From: Marinospirillum sp035271045 | Lineage (GTDB): Bacteria > Pseudomonadota > Gammaproteobacteria > Pseudomonadales > Halomonadaceae | DNA length: 64,000 nt | Direction of reading: 5' to 3' | Assembly (NCBI RefSeq): GCF_035271045.1 | Contig: NZ_DATESC010000002.1 | Location: 62,001-126,000, forward strand | In this document: in pieces, positions 1-8,536 of the stretch | How the letters are laid out: each line of letters starts with the position of its first letter | How positions within the stretch are numbered: position 1 is the first letter of the stretch | The notes under the pieces: generated by a model | The model's input: only the letters and a program-made list of their open reading frames with translations | Database searches by the model: none | Told to the model about the DNA's origin: nothing | Made by a program: the position numbers and the translations under genes

Positions 1-600
1 TCATTCAGCGACAAGTATTCAAAATAACTTTTTGACAGCTGCGAGATTAAATCTAAAAGCTGGGCATCGTACTGAAAAACCGCCTGTTTAAGTTTAAGGT
101 CTGCCGACTTGGCTAAGCTTTTGCGTTGCCCCCAAAGGTCTAGGGTGTAACTACCCGAAAGCCCGACTTCAAACTCACCGCTTCCTCTAGCTCTGCCGCC
201 AACAGGAACAGAGCCTATACCATCGGTGGGCTTCGATGCTATAGCCCGTTTGTGCTGTAATTGAAGGCATATTTTGAGCGCCAGCTTGTACAAAACGTGC
301 TTTGGCTTGCACTACTCGCTGTGCTGCTATCTGTAACGTTTGGCTGTTAGTAATGGCACGATCAATTAATATGGCTAGTTCTTTATTACCGGTATAACGC
401 CACCAAAGGTTAAACGTCATTTCGTTAGGCGCACTAATCGAGGGCGTTTTAGGTGCGCTAATCGACGTATTGGCGACGGAGGGTATCCGGTTGCCAATCT
501 CTGGTAGAGTAACAATGTCTTTATTTAATTCATCTTGCGAAGGTGAAGCAGAGCAAGCCGTTAATCCTAGTGTTATTAGTAAAAAAAACACTCTTGTCAT
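1..600 (-). pseudogene. RND efflux outer-membrane factor lipoprotein (NodT/OprM type), frameshifted and cut by window edge
   Basis: The start at 600 is preferred over the longer ORF at 657 because GGAG lies just upstream and it gives a clean lipoprotein signal (MTRVFF...LTACSAS, lipobox Cys). The protein then reads like an OMF N-terminus (NLWWRYTGNKEL, QRVVQAKARFVQAGAQ, TAQTGYSIE). The frame closes at 187, but the +1 frame continues the same family without a gap (DGIGSVPVGG, then GLSGSYTLDLWGQRKS) to position 1. One extra base around 225-232 explains the break: removing it gives ...SIE-PT-DGIG. The rest lies outside the window. OMF lipoproteins form the outer-membrane channel of tripartite RND pumps; no pump subunits are visible here. 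A sequencing error is as likely as a true pseudogene. Confidence 0.8.
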
Positions 601-750
601 TACTCGATATCTCCATAAAACTGTAACTATACGGCTTTTATTTTTATTTTTATCCAAACAGGTAAATAGTTTAAATGTTTTAGTGTTATTAAGTGTCAGT
701 TATTAAGCATTTAGCGACGAATTGTAATGGAATGTTAAGTCAGTAGATAC

Positions 751-1089
751 TCAAAATCCGCCCATTTTTTGTTTAATTGCCATATAGCATAAAGTACCTA
801 CTAGCATTGAAAGTAGCGCGTTGCGTTTCCAAAGGTGCAGAATAACCACTAAAAGTGCAGGGATTAAGGCATCTAGCCCAAAAATAGGTGCAGCCCAGTT
901 AGCCGAACGAGGTAAAAAAATCGCCACTAATACGGCCATAATGCCCGCCGGTAAATAGCGACCTAAGTGCTGAGCTAGTGGGTGACTGCTGTGTCTGCCT
1001 AAAAATACAAAGGGTATTAAGCGGGTTAAATAAGTTGCTGCAGCAGTCACTAAAATGAAGCTGACAAGGTAAAAGGTGTCATTGGTCAT
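751..1089 (-). CDS. azlD: AzlD-family branched-chain amino acid export subunit
   Basis: A small hydrophobic protein of about 112 residues with four likely membrane segments. It shows AzlD-type features: the TRLIPFVFLGR loop, RYLPAGIMAVLV, and LDALIPALLVVILHLWKRN. AzlD partners the larger AzlC permease in branched-chain amino acid (and analogue) export. The ATG at 1089 is chosen because it sits inside the last codons of azlC, overlapping its stop by 11 nt, which implies translational coupling. The longer ORF start at 1101 adds only MLKP. It is the second gene of an azlC-azlD pair. The family is clear; the substrate is inferred only from the family. Confidence 0.85.
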   Translation of the reverse strand: MTNDTFYLVSFILVTAAATYLTRLIPFVFLGRHSSHPLAQHLGRYLPAGIMAVLVAIFLPRSANWAAPIFGLDALIPALLVVILHLWKRNALLSMLVGTLCYMAIKQKMGGF

Positions 1090-1822
1090 TGGCTTTAGCA
1101 TCTATATTGTTATCTTTTGTGAGGGGGGTGGGGTAGCGGTATTTATGTGCAGGGTATTGCCAAAATAGTGCCACGCAAATTAATAGCATGGCTATGAGTA
1201 GCTGTTGGCTTGCTGGAGAAATCACTATTGCTAATAAGCCCGCTGCAATCCCCAGCCAAATTGTAAAACCTGAACGCAGCACCTTATATTGTTCAATACA
1301 CAACACAATAAACAAGGCAACCAGCGCAAACTCAATCCCCGTTGCATCAAAAGTTAAGTTTTTTCCCAGCCAAGCGCCAAGACCACAACCTAAAATCCAA
1401 TAACCGTGATTAAACAGGGTGATTAAAAAATCGACCTGCTGTTCACGCGGCTTATCAGTGCTGCGGGCGCGGCTGGTGAGCAATGAATAGGTTTCATCGG
1501 TTAGTCCAAAAATTAAATAAGGTTTCCGCCAACCCGCACCTTTAAAAGCTTCTAGCAAAGAAAGCCCGTAAAAAACATGACGGGCATTTAACAGCAGCAT
1601 GGCAATAAATACCTGTGTTAGTCCAGCAACCGCCACCAGCAGTGTAACCGCCAGCAACTGCCCAGAACCAGCGTAAATAATCACACCCATTAACGGTGCT
1701 ATCCACCAAGCGTAATCTAATTGGGTGCTAAACAGCACCCCAAAAGAAGCACCTAAAGGCAGGTAGCCAAACAGTACGGGTAAAGATGTTTTAAGGGCTA
1801 ACAGCCAATTTTGTTGTTGCAT
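1079..1822 (-). CDS. azlC: AzlC-family branched-chain amino acid permease
   Basis: A 247-residue integral membrane protein with the AzlC signature near the N-terminus (FGYLPLGASFGVLF, then GVIIYAGSGQLLAV) and the NARHVFYGLSLL segment around residue 80. AzlC with AzlD forms an inner-membrane exporter of branched-chain amino acids. The gene begins 16 bp after the end of the glutamate-synthase-like gene on the same strand, so the three could be one operon. Length is normal for the family. The start codon ATG at 1822 lacks a strong Shine-Dalgarno, which is compatible with read-through translation from the upstream gene. Confidence 0.87.
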   Translation of the reverse strand: MQQQNWLLALKTSLPVLFGYLPLGASFGVLFSTQLDYAWWIAPLMGVIIYAGSGQLLAVTLLVAVAGLTQVFIAMLLLNARHVFYGLSLLEAFKGAGWRKPYLIFGLTDETYSLLTSRARSTDKPREQQVDFLITLFNHGYWILGCGLGAWLGKNLTFDATGIEFALVALFIVLCIEQYKVLRSGFTIWLGIAAGLLAIVISPASQQLLIAMLLICVALFWQYPAHKYRYPTPLTKDNNIDAKANDQ

Positions 1823-1838
1823 GAGTTAAGCTTTTCCA

Positions 1839-3365
1839 TTAACTGCTTTTTTCCATAATTTCTGGTTTTAAGCGCCGCGCTTTTTCAGGGTATAACAAGT
1901 TCAGCGCCACAGCACCGCCATCAACAACTACCGCTGCGTGTTCACGCATTAGCTGTCTAGGTTCAGCCACCCCACAGGAATGAGCAATGCTTTCAACTTC
2001 GTGGACTAGATTGCGATGATAGTTAGCAACGCGTACGGCCTTTTCATTGGGCACTAAGCCCTGCTGTAAACGTGGATTATGGGTGGTGATTCCTGTAGGA
2101 CAAGTATTTTTATTACATTGCAACGCTTGAATACAACCCAGTGCAAACAAGAAACCGCGTGCTGATACCACAAAATCTGCACCCATACAAAGCGCAACAG
2201 CAACTTCGGTTGGATTGATTAGCTTGCCTGAAGCAATCACGCGAATGCGCTCTCTTAAACCGTTATTAATTAACTGGTTAACCAGCAGCGGTAGGCTATC
2301 TCTTAGTGGTAAACCCACGCTGTCCATTAGCGCCATTGGTGCTGCACCTGTACCACCGTCAGCACTGTCTAGGGTAATAAAGTCGGGGGCTGAATCCATA
2401 CCTCTGGCATTAACACGCTCACAAAATTCTTTCAGCCAGTTAGTTGTGCCCAGTACTAGCTTAAAACCAACAGGTTTGCCAGTGACTTCGCGTACATGGG
2501 CAATAAAGTCGAGTAATGTATCAATGCTGTCAATTTCAGCGTGGCGATTAGGGCTGATTGACGCTTGTCCAACCGGAATGCCGCGTGTTTCAGCAATTTC
2601 AGCGGTTACTTTTTCTGCCGGTAAAATACCGCCCTTACCCGGTTTTGCACCTTGAGAAAGCTTAATTTCAAACATTCGGACTTGTTCAATATCGGCTAAG
2701 GCTTTTAGTTTGGTGTTGTCTAGTTTACCGTCTGCATCACACACACCGTATTTAGCCGTACCAATTTGAAAAATAATGTCGCAGCCGCCCGCTAAGTGGT
2801 ATTTAGACAAAGCACCTTCGCCGGTATTCATCCAGCAACCCGCTTTAGCAGCACCCATCGCTAAAGCTTGAATAGCGGGTTTAGACAGTGCTCCAAAACT
2901 CATGCCAGAAATGTTTAGAAAAGATGGTGCATCGTAGGGCGTACGACAGTTAGTACCAATACGCATCGGCTGAGTTTGTGCTGCATCTTTTTCTAGGGTT
3001 GGAAACGGGCAGTTTAAAAAATAATAGGTGCCAGGTTTAGTTAAATCACGGGTCGAACCAAAAGCTACTGTGTTATCAATGTTTTTAGCCGCACGGTAAA
3101 CCCACGAACGTTGAGCGCGGTTAAACGGCATTTCCTCTCTGTCCATCGCAAAGAAATACTGACGCAAAAATTCGCCTAAATGCTCAAAAATATAACGAAA
3201 ACGACCAATTAAAGGGTAATTACGGCGCAAGGTATGGGCCACTTGCTGCTTGTCGTTACGGTACATAACAAAGGCGGTAATCAACAAGCCAATAATAATC
3301 AATAAAAATAAACTACCAATAATGACAACAAATATCGCTGCTGCCTGAATCCAATGCTCATTCAT
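1839..3365 (-). CDS. Membrane-anchored FMN-binding glutamate synthase family protein
   Basis: 508 residues. An N-terminal hydrophobic segment (about 8-33) is followed by a basic linker and then a glutamate synthase large-subunit-like FMN domain. Seen: the FLNISGMSFGALSKPA region, HAEIDSIDTLLDFI, FKLVLGT, DGGTGAAPMALMD, and GCIQALQCNKNTC with the C-x5-C-x4-C spacing of the GltS 3Fe-4S cluster. There is no N-terminal glutaminase domain and no C-terminal beta-helix domain, so it is not a full GltB. Stand-alone proteins of this type are common in proteobacteria and poorly characterised. The methylotrophic N-methylglutamate synthase subunit MgsC is a relative, but that pathway's other genes are not seen here. 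The FMN/Fe-S oxidoreductase fold is confident; the reaction is unknown. Confidence 0.8.
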   Translation of the reverse strand: MNEHWIQAAAIFVVIIGSLFLLIIIGLLITAFVMYRNDKQQVAHTLRRNYPLIGRFRYIFEHLGEFLRQYFFAMDREEMPFNRAQRSWVYRAAKNIDNTVAFGSTRDLTKPGTYYFLNCPFPTLEKDAAQTQPMRIGTNCRTPYDAPSFLNISGMSFGALSKPAIQALAMGAAKAGCWMNTGEGALSKYHLAGGCDIIFQIGTAKYGVCDADGKLDNTKLKALADIEQVRMFEIKLSQGAKPGKGGILPAEKVTAEIAETRGIPVGQASISPNRHAEIDSIDTLLDFIAHVREVTGKPVGFKLVLGTTNWLKEFCERVNARGMDSAPDFITLDSADGGTGAAPMALMDSVGLPLRDSLPLLVNQLINNGLRERIRVIASGKLINPTEVAVALCMGADFVVSARGFLFALGCIQALQCNKNTCPTGITTHNPRLQQGLVPNEKAVRVANYHRNLVHEVESIAHSCGVAEPRQLMREHAAVVVDGGAVALNLLYPEKARRLKPEIMEKSS

Positions 3366-3511
3366 ACAAATTAATCCCGTTGGTGAAAAATCGGCTAAGC
3401 CTAGCCTTAAACGGTGCTTAGTATACCCTGCTGCTGGATTTCTTTTTCTAAGTAAAAATTAAATGTAACAAAAGCTTGGCAATAGGCGGTTTTTATTTGA
3501 CTTGTGTTCAT

Positions 3512-3593
3512 TACAGTTTTGAATAGATACAGTTTGGCGTAGATTTTGTTACAGTTTTACTTAGGTTTTAAACGGTTATGGGTAAGCTATAAT
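3512..3593 (+). promoter_or_regulatory. Promoter of PAS-GGDEF gene with three TACAGTTT direct repeats
   Basis: A perfect -10 hexamer TATAAT lies at 3588-3593, about 50 bp before the GGDEF gene, with no recognisable -35. Upstream are three identical direct repeats TACAGTTT at 3512-3519, 3528-3535 and 3550-3557 (intervals 16 and 22 bp). A good -10, a poor -35 and upstream direct repeats are what an activator-dependent promoter looks like. The regulator is unknown. Confidence 0.45.
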
Positions 3594-3646
3594 GCTAATA
3601 TGCAAGTAAAATACTTTTATAAGAAAGCTCCTGCTAGGTAAAAAAA

Positions 3647-4579
3647 TTGAATAATAATGACTTAATAACAACGGACGCGATTAGTCACCAAGCGATAACC
3701 ACTATTTTAGACAGCTTAGATGCGTTAGTTTATGTAGCTGATATTCAAACCCACGAGTTGATATTTATTAATGAGTATGGTCGCAAACAGTGGGGTGAAG
3801 CAGCAGGGCATAAATGTTGGCAGATATTACAAGCAGGAAAAACAGCAGCTTGTGATTTCTGTACGAATCATTTGCTGTTAAATCAACAAGGCGAATCAAC
3901 CGGCGTGCAGGTGGTTGAGTTACAAAATACAGTCAATAATCAATGGTACCAATGCCGTGACCAAGCCGTGCGCTGGATAGATGGACGCATGGTGCGAATT
4001 GAAATAGCGACCAATATCACCGACCGTAAACTGCTGGAACAAAAGCTGCGTGATGCGCGTTTGCAAGCAGAATTATTAGCCGATACCGATGTGTTAACTG
4101 GCTTAAATAACCGCCGCGCCTTTTTTAATTTAGGTAAACAATTACTGCACCAAGCCGAGCGTAATACCACGCCAGTTGCTATTTTAATGTTTGATTTAGA
4201 TTTTTTTAAACAAATTAATGATAAATATGGTCATGCTACGGGTGATGAGGTGCTGATTGCCATTGCTAACATTGCTAAACAACAAATACGTTCATCAGAT
4301 GTATTGGCACGTATTGGCGGTGAAGAATTTGCAGTATTTATGCCACAAGCGACTTTCGATCAGGCATTAACGTTGGCAAAATGCTTAAAAAAAGCCATTG
4401 CTGCTAACCAAGTGATTATTAACAAGGCCGTTATTTCTTGTACCGCTAGTTTTGGTGTAAGCATCATGGAAAACGGTACAAAAACTTTAGATGCTCTAAT
4501 TGCTGAAGCCGATCAAGCCTTGTACGTTTCAAAAAATGGAGGCAGAAATCTAATCAGCATGGCAAATAAATTAATTTAA
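3647..4579 (+). CDS. PAS-GGDEF diguanylate cyclase
   Basis: 310 residues. An N-terminal PAS-like domain (about 15-130) contains a Cys cluster (HKCWQILQAGKTAACDFC), followed by ATNITDRKLLEQKLRDA and a GGDEF domain (about 150-305). The active site is intact (RIGGEEF), and RSSD five residues upstream is the inhibitory I-site RxxD. FDLDFFKQINDKYGHATGD is the normal substrate and metal loop. It should make c-di-GMP with product inhibition, and it is soluble (no membrane segments). Translation starts at TTG 3647, because the nearby ATG is out of frame and stops at once. The PAS Cys pattern could hold a metal or act as a redox sensor, which is inference. Confidence 0.85.
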   Translation: MNNNDLITTDAISHQAITTILDSLDALVYVADIQTHELIFINEYGRKQWGEAAGHKCWQILQAGKTAACDFCTNHLLLNQQGESTGVQVVELQNTVNNQWYQCRDQAVRWIDGRMVRIEIATNITDRKLLEQKLRDARLQAELLADTDVLTGLNNRRAFFNLGKQLLHQAERNTTPVAILMFDLDFFKQINDKYGHATGDEVLIAIANIAKQQIRSSDVLARIGGEEFAVFMPQATFDQALTLAKCLKKAIAANQVIINKAVISCTASFGVSIMENGTKTLDALIAEADQALYVSKNGGRNLISMANKLI

Positions 4580-4640
4580 AATGCCTTCTTTTAAGTAGAC
4601 TATTTTGCCGATATTAACAAAATAGTCTACTGCTTATTAA

Positions 4641-6035
4641 TTATTTTTTAGTCCATGATTTATTATCCGATTTTTGGCCTTTAATAAAAGCCAAATTCAA
4701 AAAGTGCTCCAACGAATCGTCTAAAATCTCTAACCAAGGTTCTGGTAATTCAGGTGCTAAAGTGTTGGTTAAAGTAGACGTGTAGGCTTTTTCTCTAAAA
4801 CCCATAATGTCGGCAATTTTATCTTTTTGCCATTGTTTAAGAATATCGCCCTGTTTTTCAACCGCAAATTCTGGGTAGTCGGTCGCGTTGGTTAAATCAC
4901 GAATGTATTTAGCTTGAAAGTCGATATGACCACTCACACTATCAACTGCGGCATATTCAGTTAGCCACTTTTGCTCGTCGGCCTCACGCGCTGCTAGTTC
5001 AGGCAATGCAAACTTATCTAAAATCACATCGCGCACATACCAAGCTTGGGCATCGAACATATTAAAAGTGAAATACTGATCTTGCATCCCCAAATAAACC
5101 AACTGCGGGTTAGGTTGCCAAAAAATGCCTTTATATAAATTGGCAGGGTATAAACAGTTGTGCGTTTGTAGGCGCAACTCATCTGGCAAGAACGGAAAGT
5201 GGAACAAATAGCCTGTACACATAATAATGGCATCAAAACACTGGCTAGTGCCATCAGAAAAATAGGCAATATCACCTTCAAAATGCGTCACTAAAGGCTT
5301 TTCGGTAATGCCTTTAGGCCAAGCATAACCTAGTGCTGTACTGCGATAGCTGATAGTGACTGATTTAGTACCGTATTTATAACACTGTGTACCTATGTCT
5401 TCTGCTGAATAACTACTGCCTACTAACAAAATGTCTTTGTCTTTGAATTCTAAAGCATCACGAAAATCATGGGCGTGCATTATACGACCAGGAAATTCTT
5501 CCAGTCCTTCAAAATAAGGCATATTAGGCGTAGAAAAGTGACCCGTAGCAACGATTACATAGTCAAATTCTTCCGTTTCTTGTTCTTTGGTTTTGTGATT
5601 CATTACCGTAACGGTAAACTTTTTGGTGTTGTCATCAAAAGTTACCCAACGTACAGGGCATTCAAAGCGAATGTATTTGCGAATGTCTTGTTTATCAATG
5701 CGCCCCATAATGTAATCTTTTAAAACTTCACGAGGTGGGTAGGAAGGAATGGATTGTCCAAAATGTTCCTCAAAAGAATAGTCAGCAAATTCTAAACATT
5801 CTTTTGGGCCATTCGACCAAAGGTAGCGGTACATACTGCCGTGAACGGGTTCGCCGTTTCTGTCTAGCCCTGTGCGCCAAGTGTAATTCCACATACCGCC
5901 AATAGCATTTTGCTTTTCGTAACACACAATTTCTGGAAGGTTTTCAACACCGGCTAAACGCGCGGCTTCAAAAGCACGTAACTGCGCCAAACCGCTGGGA
6001 CCTGCTCCTAAAATGGCTATTTTTTTCTTAGTCAA
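4641..6035 (-). CDS. tmm: Trimethylamine monooxygenase (flavin-containing monooxygenase, Tmm)
   Basis: 464 residues, close to the length of the Methylophaga bacterial FMO. Seen in order: FAD Rossmann motif GAGPSG (about 9-14), the YLWSNGPKECLEFADYSFEEHFG stretch typical of Tmm, the FMO fingerprint FPGRIMHAHDF, the NADPH motif GSSYSAEDIG, and DAIIMCTGYLFHFPFLPD. Tmm oxidises trimethylamine to trimethylamine N-oxide with NADPH and O2 in the cytoplasm, the first step of methylamine use in marine bacteria. Start TTG 6035 has AGGAG at proper spacing. It is divergent from phoBR and has no methylamine gene beside it (no tdm, gma or mgs). Related FMOs acting on other amines or sulfides cannot be excluded. 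Confidence 0.88.
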   Translation of the reverse strand: MTKKKIAILGAGPSGLAQLRAFEAARLAGVENLPEIVCYEKQNAIGGMWNYTWRTGLDRNGEPVHGSMYRYLWSNGPKECLEFADYSFEEHFGQSIPSYPPREVLKDYIMGRIDKQDIRKYIRFECPVRWVTFDDNTKKFTVTVMNHKTKEQETEEFDYVIVATGHFSTPNMPYFEGLEEFPGRIMHAHDFRDALEFKDKDILLVGSSYSAEDIGTQCYKYGTKSVTISYRSTALGYAWPKGITEKPLVTHFEGDIAYFSDGTSQCFDAIIMCTGYLFHFPFLPDELRLQTHNCLYPANLYKGIFWQPNPQLVYLGMQDQYFTFNMFDAQAWYVRDVILDKFALPELAAREADEQKWLTEYAAVDSVSGHIDFQAKYIRDLTNATDYPEFAVEKQGDILKQWQKDKIADIMGFREKAYTSTLTNTLAPELPEPWLEILDDSLEHFLNLAFIKGQKSDNKSWTKK

Positions 6036-6099
6036 GATTAGCTCCTTTAATGGTTTTGTGGGCTAATCATAACATTTTTTTATGGATGACGTTTTACTG

Positions 6100-6128
6100 T
6101 TAATACTAATTTTAGTGCCTAGTATTAA
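6100..6128. promoter_or_regulatory. Perfect 9-bp inverted repeat between tmm and phoB
   Basis: TTAATACTA (6100-6108) and TAGTATTAA (6120-6128) form a perfect dyad with an 11-bp spacer, in the 166-bp divergent region between tmm and phoB. The size and spacing fit an operator for a dimeric regulator. No regulator gene sits next to it, so which of the two genes it controls is unknown. Confidence 0.45.
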
Positions 6129-6201
6129 TGTCATTATTTTGTCATGTCATTAAGTTGTAATAGACTACAAAATTTTTAAACAGTCTACTGGGGGATGTAT
6201 A

Positions 6202-6894
6202 ATGACCATTAAAACGATACTGATTGTTGATGATGAAGCTTCCATTCGTGAAATGTTGGTGATGGCTTTAGAAGTAATGACAGATTACCAGTGTTTAGAA
6301 GCAGGTGATGCACAAACCGCCCACGGCTTAGTGATTGATTATAATCCAGATTTGATTTTACTAGATTGGATGATGCCAGGAATCAGCGGTATTGAACTGG
6401 CACGGCGCTTAAAACGTGATGCTGCTACGGCTGAAATCCCGATTATTATGCTAACAGCACGTAGCGAAGAAAGTAATAAAGTTCAAGGGCTAGAAGCCGG
6501 TGCTGATGATTATATGACCAAGCCTTTTTCTATGCGTGAATTAATTGCCCGTGTAAAAGCTGTGCTACGTAGAACAACGCCGGTGGGTATGGAAGAAGCG
6601 GTTGAAGTGGCTGGTTTACGATTAGATCCCGTTAGCCACCGCGTTTCTTCTTTCGATGAAGCTTTGGAAGTAGGGCCAACAGAATTTCGCTTATTACAAT
6701 TTTTTATGACTCACCAAGAGCGTGCTTTTACGCGCAATCAATTATTGGATCAAGTTTGGGGTGGTGGCGTGTACATTGAAGACCGCACCGTAGATGTGCA
6801 TATTCGCCGTTTGCGTAAAGCTTTGGGTGCTAAGCATGAACATCTAATTCAAACCGTCCGTGGCACAGGTTATCGTTTTTCAACTTATGACTAA
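6202..6894 (+). CDS. phoB: Phosphate regulon response regulator PhoB
   Basis: 230 residues. An N-terminal receiver has the acidic pair VDDE (10-12), phospho-acceptor Asp55 in LILLDWMMPG, and Lys in YMTKPF near 106. A C-terminal OmpR-type winged helix follows (LEVGPTEFRLLQFFMTH, RTVDVHIRRLRKALG, VRGTGYRFS). The PTEFRLL wording and the following phoR identify PhoB rather than another OmpR-family protein. Phosphorylated PhoB activates the phosphate-starvation genes. The start has a purine-rich GGGGGAT upstream. phoR begins inside the last codons of phoB. Confidence 0.93.
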   Translation: MTIKTILIVDDEASIREMLVMALEVMTDYQCLEAGDAQTAHGLVIDYNPDLILLDWMMPGISGIELARRLKRDAATAEIPIIMLTARSEESNKVQGLEAGADDYMTKPFSMRELIARVKAVLRRTTPVGMEEAVEVAGLRLDPVSHRVSSFDEALEVGPTEFRLLQFFMTHQERAFTRNQLLDQVWGGGVYIEDRTVDVHIRRLRKALGAKHEHLIQTVRGTGYRFSTYD

Positions 6895-8224
6895 TTTATT
6901 TCGTAAGGAAATACACACATTTATTTTTTATCTAATTATTGGTTTAGTGCTAGGTTGGTTAATTAATCAAGCAGTACTTGGCTTATTATTTGGCTCACTG
7001 GTATTTATTGCTAGGTGTTTGTGGCAATTACAGCAGTTGGTTAAGTGGCTAAAGCATCCTGAAAAAGAACCACCCGAAGCTAAAGGCTTATGGGGCGAAG
7101 TATTTGATAGTATTTATCATTATCAACGGCATCAACAGCAGTACCAATTTCATTTGAAGCGAATACTGGATCGTATACAAAATTCTAGCCAAGCTTTGCG
7201 TGATGGCGTGGTAATGATTGATGCAAAAGGAAATTTAGAATGGTGGAATACTGCAGCTGAAACCTTATTAGGCTTACGCTCACCGGGTGATTTAGGTTAT
7301 CCCATTACGCATTTATTACGTGAACCTGTATTTGTTGACTATTTTGAATCACAGCATTATCAAGAGGCTTTAGTGCTGGCTTCGCCAATCAATGAAGCAC
7401 GTAGCCTTGAGTTTCAAGTCACATTATTTGGTAAAAATGAACGTCTTTTATTAGTACGTGATGTCACTAAAATGCAGCGATTAGAAGTTATGCGTCAAGA
7501 TTTTATTGCTAATGTCTCGCATGAATTGCGAACGCCTTTAACCGTCTTATCTGGTTATTTAGAAATGTTCAGTGACCATGCTGAAAACCTACCGGCTAAA
7601 TGGCAACGGGGTTTGGTGTTAATGCGCCAGCAGTCATTGCGTATGCAGCAATTGGTTGAAGATTTATTAACCTTATCTAGCTTAGAAACCAGTAGTTTTC
7701 AGCCAGCAGCAGAACCTATTCTTGTGGCTAATTTATTGAGTTCGATTCGTGTTGATGCCTTAGCACTTTCAAAAAGTCACCTTGCAAAAAATCCGCAGAC
7801 AGCGGATCAGCATTCAATTTTATTAGAAGTGGATCAGCAACTAGGACTGTATGGTTCAGAAAAAGAACTGCGTAGCGCTTTTTCTAACCTAGTTTTTAAT
7901 GCAGTAAAATACACACCAATAGGTACAGAAATCGTTTTGCGTTGGTATCAAGATGCTAATGGCGCTTACCTTGAAGTTAGAGATAAAGGGCAGGGCATTG
8001 ATCCAGCTTGTTTACCACATTTAACCGAACGTTTTTATCGCATTGATAAAGGGCGTTCCAGTAGCACAGGCGGAACGGGGTTAGGTTTAGCGATTGTTAA
8101 GCACGTTTTATTACGCCACCAAGCTAAGTTGGAAGTAACAAGTAAACAAGATATTGGTAGCTGTTTTACTTGTTGCTTTCCACTTAGCATTACTTCTGCT
8201 AAAAAATTAAGCGCTGACCATTAA
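6887..8224 (+). CDS. phoR: Phosphate regulon sensor histidine kinase PhoR
   Basis: 445 residues from ATG 6887, which overlaps the phoB stop by 8 nt; the ORF start at 6860 would lie deep inside phoB. Two N-terminal membrane segments (about 10-45), a basic linker, and a PAS domain (about 85-180) are followed by HisKA with His212 in VSHELRTPL. The ATPase domain has N (FSNLVFNAVKYTP), G1 (VRDKGQGID) and G2 (GGTGLGLAIVKH) boxes. It lacks a large periplasmic domain, as usual for PhoR, which senses phosphate through the Pst complex and PhoU. No pst or phoU genes are in view. Confidence 0.93.
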   Translation: MTNLFRKEIHTFIFYLIIGLVLGWLINQAVLGLLFGSLVFIARCLWQLQQLVKWLKHPEKEPPEAKGLWGEVFDSIYHYQRHQQQYQFHLKRILDRIQNSSQALRDGVVMIDAKGNLEWWNTAAETLLGLRSPGDLGYPITHLLREPVFVDYFESQHYQEALVLASPINEARSLEFQVTLFGKNERLLLVRDVTKMQRLEVMRQDFIANVSHELRTPLTVLSGYLEMFSDHAENLPAKWQRGLVLMRQQSLRMQQLVEDLLTLSSLETSSFQPAAEPILVANLLSSIRVDALALSKSHLAKNPQTADQHSILLEVDQQLGLYGSEKELRSAFSNLVFNAVKYTPIGTEIVLRWYQDANGAYLEVRDKGQGIDPACLPHLTERFYRIDKGRSSSTGGTGLGLAIVKHVLLRHQAKLEVTSKQDIGSCFTCCFPLSITSAKKLSADH

Positions 8225-8228
8225 TCAA

Positions 8229-8444
8229 TCAGACCGTTACTGCTACTTCTTGCTTTTCAAAGCATACCACTTGGCCTGCTAGGATCTTGCAGCGTTTACG
8301 CAGTTCTACTTGGCCATTTACCGTGACTAAACCTTCATCAATTACATCTTTTGCCACACCACCAGACTCGCACCAGCCCAGCACCTTGAGCAAGTTATGC
8401 AGAGGAATAAAGGAGTGATCTTCTAAGCTAAACGTTTCTTTCAT
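8229..8444 (-). CDS. S4-domain RNA-binding protein (YbcJ-like)
   Basis: 71 residues from ATG 8444, with AAGG at a suitable distance; the longer ORF start at 8480 has no such support. Nearly the whole protein is an S4 domain (FIPLHNLLKVLGWCESGGVAKDVIDEG, then VNGQVELRKRCKI), matching the YbcJ family of small RNA-binding proteins, whose role is not well defined. It lies tail to tail with phoR, 4 bp apart, and directly downstream of the ssrA terminator on the same strand. Confidence 0.8.
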   Translation of the reverse strand: MKETFSLEDHSFIPLHNLLKVLGWCESGGVAKDVIDEGLVTVNGQVELRKRCKILAGQVVCFEKQEVAVTV

Positions 8445-8495
8445 TGTAATGACCTTACTTATAGTGATAAGAGTCGACACGTCTTTATTTTAGAC

Positions 8496-8530
8496 AAAAA
8501 AAAACCCCATTTAAAAATGAGGATTTTTTA
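8496..8530 (-). terminator. Intrinsic terminator downstream of ssrA
   Basis: On the minus strand CCTCAT pairs with ATGGGG (one G-U) around a short A/T loop, followed by a run of nine T. It sits 7 bp after the tmRNA 3' end. A T-run also flanks the other side, so it may act weakly in both directions. Confidence 0.7.
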
Positions 8531-8536
8531 AGTACT

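Noticed and set aside
470..706. ORF on the + strand over the efflux lipoprotein start
   Set aside because: Opposite-strand shadow of the lipoprotein signal region and its promoter; no family features.
6136..6165. Pho-box-like TTGTCAT...TTGTAAT before phoB
   Set aside because: The two half-sites are 16 bp apart instead of the expected 11, so it is not a convincing PhoB site.
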